A DNA stretch of 6,808 nucleotides, taken from the NCBI GenBank assembly GCA_052145775.1, contig JBKQNY010000032.1:1-6808 (forward strand). Direction: 5' to 3'. Numbering within the stretch: position 1 is the first letter of the stretch; each line of letters begins with the position of its first letter. Position numbers and translations under genes: made by a program. This DNA is from CAVYPR01 sp052145775 (GTDB taxonomy: Bacteria > Actinomycetota > Acidimicrobiia > Acidimicrobiales > RAAP-2). Under the pieces are notes generated by a model. It saw nothing but the letters and a program-made list of their open reading frames with translations, made no database searches and had not been told where the DNA came from. Below, one piece after another: positions 1 to 4,225 of this stretch.

Positions 1-196
1 CGTACCGGGCCACACTGATGCCGGCGGCCGTGGATCGGCGCGCAAGCTCTTCTACCTCTGCATCGGACGCCCGGAATGTCTCCCGGTGGATGCGAGGCCC
101 GTCGAGTGAACGGTGCCGTCGGGGGACGCCCGGCTTCCCGGGCCCTGCGGCGGCGCCGGGGTCACCGGGTGGACGAAAGCTGGGCTCCGTCGTCAC
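1..196 (-). CDS. MobC-like relaxosome accessory protein, N-terminal part (runs off the window)
   Basis: The frame is open on the minus strand from a GTG at 196-194 to the window edge, giving 65 residues. Residues 1-30 are rich in Pro, Gly and Arg and probably disordered. The part from about residue 38 (HRETFRASDAEVEELARR, then TAAGISVARY) has the pattern of the ribbon-helix-helix region of MobC/plasmid mobilization proteins: a short basic strand, 'S-D-x-E', a helix, then 'A-A-G-x-S-x-x-x-Y'. Proteins of this family bind the origin of transfer and help the relaxase nick DNA. It starts 57 bases after the stop of the excisionase-like gene, on the same strand, so the two probably share a transcript; a relaxase gene would be expected next, outside the window. 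GTG at 196 was chosen because no ATG or other GTG lies between the preceding in-frame stop (the excisionase stop) and the conserved part. No good ribosome binding site is visible. A chromosomal ribbon-helix-helix regulator is the main alternative. Confidence 0.55.
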   Translation of the reverse strand, partial: MTTEPSFRPPGDPGAAAGPGKPGVPRRHRSLDGPRIHRETFRASDAEVEELARRSTAAGISVARY

Positions 197-253
197 TCTG
201 CCAGCTTCCGATTGCCGTAAGAGGACCTGGCCGACCGATGATTTTCGTCGGGG

Positions 254-586
254 TCAGCGGATGGTACGCAGCGACGCCGGGTGGGCGATGGAGGGGACGT
301 CCGACCCAGAGCCATCTACGAGGCGAGTGACCGGGTCCGATCCGGAGTTGGCGGCGGTGTCCATGCCCACGAGCTCGAGCAGGGCACGCTTTGGGATGAG
401 TCGGCGCCGTCCCAGTCGGATGACCGGGAGCTCTCCTCTGGCTACCAGCTCGTAGGCGAAGGCACGGGATATGCCGAGCAGCTCGCCGGCTTCGGCCACG
501 GTGAACACCAGCCGTTCGCTTACAGCGAGCGGGGGCGTCGGGATGGTCCGGGACGGGTTCGAATGGGTGGTCGTGGCGATGGTCAT
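254..586 (-). CDS. Excisionase-family helix-turn-helix DNA-binding protein
   Basis: This 110-residue protein has a MerR/excisionase-type winged helix (HTH_17-like) at about residues 27-72. VFTVAEAGELLGISRAFAYE is helix-turn-helix 1 plus the recognition helix, and the ELPVIRLGRRRLIPKRAL stretch is the wing with its basic 'R-L-G-R-R-R' turn. Such proteins act as recombination directionality factors beside tyrosine integrases, or as small regulators in mobile elements. The tail after residue 75 is Ser/Asp rich and looks unstructured. The N-terminal 20 residues are Thr/Pro rich. The ATG at 586 is the only good start before the conserved domain, but no clear Shine-Dalgarno precedes it, so the transcript may be leaderless or start elsewhere. 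It is transcribed away from the toxin-antitoxin operon and followed by a MobC-like gene, a gene order typical of integrative mobilizable elements. Family membership is clear; excisionase activity is inferred from context. Confidence 0.8.
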   Translation of the reverse strand: MTIATTTHSNPSRTIPTPPLAVSERLVFTVAEAGELLGISRAFAYELVARGELPVIRLGRRRLIPKRALLELVGMDTAANSGSDPVTRLVDGSGSDVPSIAHPASLRTIR

Positions 587-608
587 GGAGTAACAGTGCG
601 CTCTCGAT

Positions 609-644
609 GTCCCCAGGAACGTCCCCAGGAACGTACCCAGCAGA
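609..644. repeat. Tandem 12-base repeats upstream of the excisionase gene
   Basis: GTCCCCAGGAAC occurs twice in perfect tandem (609-620 and 621-632), followed by a degenerate third copy, GTACCCAGCAGA (633-644). They lie 23-58 bases upstream of the excisionase start. Short direct repeats at such a place are commonly binding sites for the element's own regulator or recombination proteins; that role is inference. Confidence 0.6.
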
Positions 645-662
645 GAAAATCCGGCATTTTCT
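644..662. promoter_or_regulatory. Perfect inverted repeat, possible operator
   Basis: AGAAAAT (644-650) and ATTTTCT (656-662) are perfect inverted 7-base arms around CCGGC. This is an AT-rich island in GC-rich DNA, directly beside the 12-base repeats and upstream of the leftward excisionase gene. It could be an operator for that gene. With no following gene end it is unlikely to be a terminator. Confidence 0.4.
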
Positions 663-730
663 GACCGACTGTTGCTTGAAGATGGTCAGACGGCTCATGA
701 GCCTCGGTGGGCGAGTGCCTCGGCGCCAAG

Positions 731-796
731 GAGGTATACCTTAGTGGTACCTAGTACCTCAGTAAATAGTGAGGTATAGTAATCAACTGAGGTATA
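731..796 (+). promoter_or_regulatory. Operator array of the toxin-antitoxin operon
   Basis: The core GAGGTATA is present in direct orientation at 731-738, 771-778 and 789-796, with an inverted copy TACCTC at 755-760. Copies two and three make a perfect inverted repeat TACCTCA(755-761)/TGAGGTA(770-776) with an 8-base spacer. A further small inverted repeat, GGTAC/GTACC, lies at 746-758. AbiEi-family antitoxins are known to bind inverted repeats in their own promoter and repress it, so this is the expected autoregulatory site. The sites overlap both the -10 element and the ribosome binding site of the antitoxin gene. Confidence 0.65.
775..793 (+). promoter_or_regulatory. Likely -10 element and ribosome binding site of the antitoxin gene
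   Basis: TATAGT at 775-780 matches the -10 consensus at five of six positions. GAGGT at 789-793 sits six bases before the ATG at 800. No convincing -35 is seen 16-18 bases upstream. A transcript starting about 786-788 would have a very short leader. Both elements fall in the repeated GAGGTATA motif, so a protein bound there would block transcription. Confidence 0.45.
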
Positions 797-799
797 TCC

Positions 800-1816
800 A
801 TGGCTCGTCTATCTCCGTCCTCCGACATTCGTCGCCGCCAGGAAGAGGTGCTCCGCAGCATCCTGCCGCCAACGGCCAAAGTCACCGTTCGCCGGGATGG
901 CCCGGTGCTGGAGGCCCGAGTGAACGGAATGCGGCTCCGGGTGGCGTGGGGAGGTGAGGGTTGGACCACGGACGTGAGGCCGCTTCTAGCCGGCGATGCC
1001 GGTCGCCCGGATGTCGTCATGGCCCGGCGAATCTCGCCGGGTGCCCGGAAGCTCCTGGAGCAGACCCATGTCGGTTGGGCTGACGAAACCGGGGCCGCGG
1101 AGATTGCCGCCGGAACGCTTGTGGTGTCCCGGACCGGTCAGCCCGAAGCGCCGAAAGCCCGGACCACCCATTGGACCCCCGCAGTCCTGGCCGTCGCGGA
1201 AGCGCTTCTCTGCGGGCTGAGGCCAACGGTGAAGGCAACGCAGGAGGCGACGGGACTCTCGGCCGGAAGCTGCACCCACGCACTCCAGGTCCTGGGAGAA
1301 CTGGAGCTAGTCGAGTCCACCACGGGCCGTGGGCCTAGGTCGGGGCGCACCGTGCGGGATCGACACGCGCTCCTCGCGGCTTACGCTACGGCCGCCGAAT
1401 CCCTCCGGCCTGCGACCAATCTCCGAGTTGGAGTCACCTGGCGCGACCCCATCGAGGGATTGCGACAGACCGGTGCGGTGTGGGATCGGACGAACACCCA
1501 ATGGGCGGCGACGGGGGCCGCCGCCGCCGCCCTGCTCGGGCCGTACCAGACCTCGGTGACGACGACGGAGGTCTACGTCGGTGCCGAGACCGCCGTGGGA
1601 CTGGAGGATGTTGCTCGAAAGGCGAAGCTGCGCCCGCTGGAAGGGGGTCGCCTGGTGTTGCGCCCGTTCCCCACCCTTGCCGTCTCCCGGCTTGTCGAGC
1701 GAGTGCAAGACGTGGTCGTGGCCCCGTGGCCGCGCGTCTATGCCGACCTGCGGCTGCTGGGAGTGCGCGGCGAAGAGGCAGCCGAACACTTGGCGGAGGT
1801 GAATGATGTCGACTGA
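800..1816 (+). CDS. Type IV toxin-antitoxin AbiEi-family antitoxin with nuclease-like N-terminal domain
   Basis: This 338-residue protein is the first gene of a two-gene operon. Residues about 10-112 match the restriction-endonuclease-like fold seen in a group of actinobacterial AbiEi relatives. The key block is PDVVMARRISPGARKLLEQT (70-89), then VGWADETGAAEI and LVVSR. The usual E-x-K catalytic motif is not visible; the corresponding strand reads LRVAW, so the domain is probably inactive. Residues about 125-190 form a winged helix (VKATQEATGLSAGSCTHALQ as helix-turn-helix). Residues about 205-338 are the AbiEi C-terminal domain, with QWAATGAAAAALL and, near the end, VVVAPWPRVYADLRLLGVRG and EEAAEHL, the usual family ending. 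In known AbiE/MenA systems this protein represses its promoter and counteracts the nucleotidyltransferase toxin. The ATG at 800 has GAGGT six bases upstream. Its last codons overlap the toxin start, indicating translational coupling. Confidence 0.8.
   Translation: MARLSPSSDIRRRQEEVLRSILPPTAKVTVRRDGPVLEARVNGMRLRVAWGGEGWTTDVRPLLAGDAGRPDVVMARRISPGARKLLEQTHVGWADETGAAEIAAGTLVVSRTGQPEAPKARTTHWTPAVLAVAEALLCGLRPTVKATQEATGLSAGSCTHALQVLGELELVESTTGRGPRSGRTVRDRHALLAAYATAAESLRPATNLRVGVTWRDPIEGLRQTGAVWDRTNTQWAATGAAAAALLGPYQTSVTTTEVYVGAETAVGLEDVARKAKLRPLEGGRLVLRPFPTLAVSRLVERVQDVVVAPWPRVYADLRLLGVRGEEAAEHLAEVNDVD
1795..1802 (+). promoter_or_regulatory. Ribosome binding site of the toxin gene, inside the antitoxin gene
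   Basis: GGAGGTGA lies within the last antitoxin codons and is followed at once by two consecutive ATG codons (1803 and 1806). The second ATG has the more normal spacing of six bases from GGAGGT, so it may be the real start. Confidence 0.7.
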
Positions 1817-2645
1817 CGAGTCGCCTCGGACCCGCACTGCGCGGGCCGCTGCCGAGCGGGCGTTGATTCGGGTCGTCCACCACTACGGCTCCCGACCGGA
1901 GTTCGTCGTACTGGGCGGACTGGTTCCGGCGTTGCTGTGCTCGGGCAGCGACTACGCGCATGCTGGGACCACCGATGTGGACGTCCAAGTCAACCTTGAG
2001 ATCGCTGCCGGAGCGGTCAACGGTGCCCGCCTCGAACAAGCGCTCCGCAATGCGGAATTTGAACCGGAGACAGGCCGGGGGTGGCGCTGGACGGTCGTGG
2101 GAGGCTCGCCGAGGACCGTCGTGAAGTTCGAGTTGCTGGCCGATCTGGCCGATCAGCCCGCCGAGGCGCTGATTCGATTCGATGGCGCCGACCGCTTGGG
2201 GGCGGTCAACTTGCGGGGTACCCAGTTTGCCGCTCGGGATGTTGAGGTTCGGAGGCTTACCGACCGTCATCAGGGCATAGAGCAGACGGCCGAAATCAAC
2301 GTCACCGGACTGGCCGGCTACTTGCTGGCGAAGATCTCGGCCGCACGGTCCCGCCGATTGCCAAAGGATTGGTACGACACGGCATACGTGCTGATCCATA
2401 ACGACGCAGGGGGACCCGAAGCCGCAGCCGCCACCGTTCGCGCCAAGTTCGGGGCTGAACTTGTAGGCGAGGTACGCACGGCGCTCGATGACCTTCTCAC
2501 CAACTTTGCCGACCCTGACGCTCAGGGTGCGATTGCGTACCAAAGCCAGATGGCGCTCGACTACCCAGAGCTCGATGGTGCGGTCACGGCCGCCGACTCG
2601 GTCATTGCCGTCGACGCGTTCTATCGGACGTTGTTCGAGGATTGA
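1803..2645 (+). CDS. AbiEii/AbiGii-family nucleotidyltransferase toxin
   Basis: This protein of 280 residues (279 if the second ATG at 1806 is used) has the DNA polymerase beta-type nucleotidyltransferase signature of AbiEii/AbiGii toxins. FVVLGGLVPALL (34-45) holds the glycine pair, and TTDVDV (56-61) gives the two metal-binding aspartates D58 and D60. VKFELL (107-112) offers E110 as the probable third acidic residue. The C-terminal helical segment LLAKISAARSRRLPKDWYDT (174-193) carries the family's K...R...K-D-x-x-D pattern (K177, K188, D189, D192). No active-site residue appears lost. Relatives such as mycobacterial MenT enzymes add nucleotides to the tRNA 3' end and block charging; other members give phage resistance by growth arrest. 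The substrate here is unknown. The start overlaps the antitoxin gene by 14 bases with a strong internal Shine-Dalgarno, so the two are co-expressed. Confidence 0.85.
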   Translation: MMSTDESPRTRTARAAAERALIRVVHHYGSRPEFVVLGGLVPALLCSGSDYAHAGTTDVDVQVNLEIAAGAVNGARLEQALRNAEFEPETGRGWRWTVVGGSPRTVVKFELLADLADQPAEALIRFDGADRLGAVNLRGTQFAARDVEVRRLTDRHQGIEQTAEINVTGLAGYLLAKISAARSRRLPKDWYDTAYVLIHNDAGGPEAAAATVRAKFGAELVGEVRTALDDLLTNFADPDAQGAIAYQSQMALDYPELDGAVTAADSVIAVDAFYRTLFED

Positions 2646-2653
2646 GAATTGCA

Positions 2654-2669
2654 GGCCGAGGATCCGGCC
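2654..2669 (+). terminator. Weak hairpin after the toxin gene
   Basis: GGCCG (2654-2658) and CGGCC (2665-2669) form a five-base GC stem with a six-base loop, eight bases after the toxin stop. No T-run follows directly, though a T-rich stretch lies at 2682-2709. It could end the operon transcript, but evidence is slight. Confidence 0.25.
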
Positions 2670-2682
2670 CCTGAGGACCATG

Positions 2683-2704
2683 TTTGTCCATCCTTTTGTC
2701 CATC
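2683..2704. repeat. Tandem 12-base repeat near the element's right end
   Basis: TTTGTCCATC is repeated at 2683-2692 and 2695-2704, a 12-base period, in an AT-richer pocket. It lies about 120 bases from the tRNA-like T-arm. Direct repeats at this distance from an attachment core can be arm-type integrase sites; this is inference. Confidence 0.5.
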
Positions 2705-2824
2705 TTTTCAGTGGAATTTAATTCGCCAGGTGGACTCAGCGAACACTCGCAGCGCCTTGACCAGGAAGACCGCGATTCAGTCCGAATCAGTGGACGTGCC
2801 TGGCGGAACTCTCAAGGTGGAGAC

Positions 2825-2854
2825 ACGGGTTCGAACCCCGTTGGGGCTGCTCCA
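2825..2854 (+). other. tRNA 3'-end-like fragment, probable attachment-site scar
   Basis: ACGGG (2825-2829), the loop TTCGAAC (2830-2836) and CCCGT (2837-2841) form a perfect tRNA T-arm with the invariant T-T-C and A58. TGGGGCT (2842-2848) and G2849 sit where the acceptor 3' strand and discriminator base would be; CCA does not follow at the canonical place but appears at 2852-2854. No matching 5' acceptor strand (AGCCCCA) or anticodon arm is found in the 100 bases upstream, so this is not a complete tRNA gene. Tyrosine integrases often insert in tRNA 3' ends and leave such a partial copy at the far end of the element, which fits the excisionase, MobC and toxin-antitoxin genes to the left. An old tRNA pseudogene is the alternative. 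Confidence 0.5.
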
Positions 2855-3116
2855 GAATCGAAACGACGCGCCTGGTCAGATGTCGCGGCGCGCGTCCTGT
2901 CGGTCGAGGGGCATCCGAGCCCGGTAAAGCGTTAGGCCCCGAAGGCTGCTGGTCGAGCCCGGCGACACTCGTGGGGGCCGCTTCCCTTCTGCCTCGGAAC
3001 ACTGCCGAGCAACGCGACCCACCGCGCGTGTTGCGCTGGCACCGGGGCAGTCCACCCACGTCGGACGGAAGTACTCCGTCCCGACGGGCGAGGTCCGGGT
3101 CCTACCGGAGCGAGTA

Positions 3117-3458
3117 GTGGTGAGCGCGGTCCTGAAGCGCGCCGCGGGCCGGTCGGCACGAACCGGTGCGGCGAGGACCGATCTCACCTTCGCCGTGGTC
3201 GCTACCGGCACCGCCCATGGTTCGCACCTATGGGTCGTCGGTGTCGTCGTTGTGGCGCTCCCGGCTCTCATCGCTTCGGTGTGGGCCTGGCGCCGGTCGG
3301 GCTACGCCATCCGATTCGAACGACGAACCCGACCAAGAACAGTTGTGATAGTGGGCGAGGACCAGCTGAGCGCGAGTGCATCAGCCTTCCAATCCAGCGA
3401 TCCTCAGGACCCGTCTCTCTTGGGACGTGAGGACGGAAAGAGCGGCCGGACCCCGTGA
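3117..3458 (+). CDS. Hypothetical small protein with one probable membrane segment
   Basis: I do not recognise this 113-residue ORF. It starts at a GTG, has no clear ribosome binding site, and the same frame is open upstream back to 2928. Residues 1-24 are basic (Arg/Lys/Ala). A hydrophobic stretch at about residues 38-57 (LWVVGVVVVALPALIASVWA) would span the membrane and is followed by positive charges (WRRSGYAIRFERRTR). The C-terminal 45 residues are Ser/Asp rich. Third-position GC is high in the first half and weaker after residue 75. A strong hairpin system sits on its stop codon, which slightly favours it being a transcribed unit. It may equally be a chance ORF in a decayed region. Confidence 0.3.
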   Translation: MVSAVLKRAAGRSARTGAARTDLTFAVVATGTAHGSHLWVVGVVVVALPALIASVWAWRRSGYAIRFERRTRPRTVVIVGEDQLSASASAFQSSDPQDPSLLGREDGKSGRTP

Positions 3459-3476
3459 GCGGTCCGGCTGGACCGC
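3443..3476 (+). terminator. Two mutually exclusive hairpins at an ORF end
   Basis: GCCGGACC (3445-3452) pairs perfectly with GGTCCGGC (3461-3468) and can extend to ten pairs with one G-T. GCGGTCC (3459-3465) pairs perfectly with GGACCGC (3470-3476) around a four-base loop. The two share the central GGTCC, so only one can form at a time. The second begins right after the TGA at 3456-3458. No T-run follows. A stem-only terminator or an attenuator-like switch is possible. Confidence 0.4.
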
Positions 3477-3525
3477 AGAGCGGGATCCCGTAAGCCGGCA
3501 TCGCCTCCTCTGAACTTCACGCTCG

Positions 3526-3570
3526 GCATCGAAGGTCTGGCAACGAGCACCGTTGCCCTGCTGTCGATGC
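3526..3570. repeat. Nested inverted repeat
   Basis: GCATCGA (3526-3532) pairs with TCGATGC (3564-3570), and inside it GGCAAC (3539-3544) pairs with GTTGCC (3552-3557) around a seven-base loop. Two six-base segments form a symmetric internal loop. The 45-base structure could be a folded RNA, a recombination site, or chance. No gene end lies beside it. Confidence 0.4.
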
Positions 3571-3931
3571 GACGCATGGCCGGCCATGGCGACCGATGGC
3601 CAAGACAGCCCCGACTCCGCGACTGTCTCCTCACGATCGAAGAGGTGAGCTCGCGTCCGGAGGAACCGGGGACTGATCCTGCAAACCGCGTGTCGGTGAA
3701 AGCGCCAAGGCCCGGTCGACGCCAGTCGCGTTGGGGACTCGGGAGTATCCAGTCCGACGAGTTCGAAGAGCGGCGCAAGACCATCGATGAGCTTGAGAAG
3801 GAGCCTGAGGTGTCCCAGGCGACCCGCACTCCCCTCGGACTCTGCTGTCCGAGGTGGCGAGCGTCGTGTGCAACTGGGGGGGAACGGAAGAGCTTGCCGG
3901 GCGCTGCATGGCTGCCGAGGGCCTCTGCTGA
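3567..3931 (+). pseudogene. Possible frameshifted gene remnant, unknown function
   Basis: One frame from 3567 reads acceptably up to about 3830 and has strongly GC-biased third positions in its middle, giving a charged helix-like stretch (SDEFEERRKTIDELEKEPEV, about 3750-3809). After about 3838 the protein-like signal moves to another frame (TLLSEVASVVCNWGGTEELA, then GRCMAAEGLC) ending at TGA 3929-3931. The junction has ACTC on both sides of CCCTCGG (ACTC at 3828-3831 and 3839-3842); removing 11 bases there would join the two frames. I recognise no family. This may be a decayed gene or simply an open frame in GC-rich DNA. Confidence 0.22.
3575..3588. repeat. 14-base perfect palindrome
   Basis: CATGGCCGGCCATG is its own reverse complement. 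It lies five bases after the nested inverted repeat. It may be a protein-binding site or chance. Confidence 0.35.
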
Positions 3932-4061
3932 GCGTCGCGGCGACCGGCGTTCAAGAATTCGTCTCTGCCTGACCTCCATCTCCGGCCGGGGGTTTCTTCA
4001 CCGATCACGTCGAATCAGGCCCCCTACTGGGTCCGAAGCGCTCGTGTTGATCGTTTCTTGA

Positions 4062-4225
4062 TGTTCCGGTGATGGTCGATTGACAACGCCTCAGCAGGAT
4101 GGGAGTGCAGCACAACGTGGAGGGGAAGCCACGTGAAACCGATGGGCGGCTCTGTGGACCGAAAAGTCCTCCTTCCTCCATTAAGGGCCGAAGTGCTGAA
4201 CGCACTAAGAAGAGCGAGGACCGAG
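4062..4225 (+). promoter_or_regulatory. Structured leader of the secreted-protein gene
   Basis: The stretch before the ATG at 4226 has no ORF of interest. TTGACA at 4080-4085 could be a -35 element, but no good -10 follows at 17 bases. Three hairpins are visible: ACGTGG(4115-4120)/CCACGT(4129-4134), GGAC(4156-4159)/GTCC(4166-4169), and AGTGC(4192-4196)/GCACT(4202-4206). TCCTC occurs at 4167-4171 and 4174-4178; both are complementary to the Shine-Dalgarno GAGGA (4216-4220). The layout could let the leader hide the ribosome binding site. It matches no riboswitch class I can recall with confidence. Confidence 0.35.

Larger units (their letters stand above)
2646..3116. other. Gene-free stretch after the toxin gene
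   Basis: No credible coding region is seen on either strand. The stretch holds the weak hairpin at 2654-2669, the 12-base tandem repeat at 2683-2704 and the tRNA-like T-arm at 2825-2854, listed separately. From about 2928 the frame of the following small ORF is open without a start codon. Short overlapping ORFs here have no family features. Confidence 0.5.

Noticed and set aside
18..455. Plus-strand ORF of 145 residues at the left end
   Set aside because: It lies antisense to the excisionase and MobC-like genes and has only Ser/Arg-rich low-complexity sequence.
162..698. Minus-strand ORF of 178 residues overlapping the excisionase gene
   Set aside because: It is a shifted frame of the recognisable excisionase gene; its His/Arg/Pro-rich sequence has no domain.
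1434..2681. Long minus-strand ORF of 415 residues
   Set aside because: It covers the toxin and part of the antitoxin on the opposite strand; its length reflects GC-rich codon bias and it shows no family motif.
2760..2854. Complete tRNA gene
   Set aside because: Only the T-arm and acceptor-like 3' strand are present; no matching 5' acceptor strand, D-arm or anticodon arm could be found.
2790..2854. tmRNA 3' end (GGGGCTG next to a T-arm)
   Set aside because: The GGGGCTG is on the wrong side of the T-arm and no tag-coding or pseudoknot part is visible.
2684..2935. Plus-strand ORF of 83 residues containing TGSNPVGAA
   Set aside because: That peptide is the usual spurious translation of a tRNA T-arm; the stretch is better explained as a tRNA 3' fragment.
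2876..3271. Minus-strand ORF of 131 residues
   Set aside because: Arg/Thr/Pro-rich with no motif, overlapping other equally weak ORFs; probably chance in GC-rich DNA.
3404..3979. Minus-strand ORF of 191 residues
   Set aside because: Ser/Arg-rich low-complexity sequence without domain features; antisense to another weak frame.
4095..4200. Cobalamin, c-di-GMP or c-di-AMP riboswitch
   Set aside because: Short stretches such as GGGGAAGCC look similar, but the conserved core motifs of these classes are missing.
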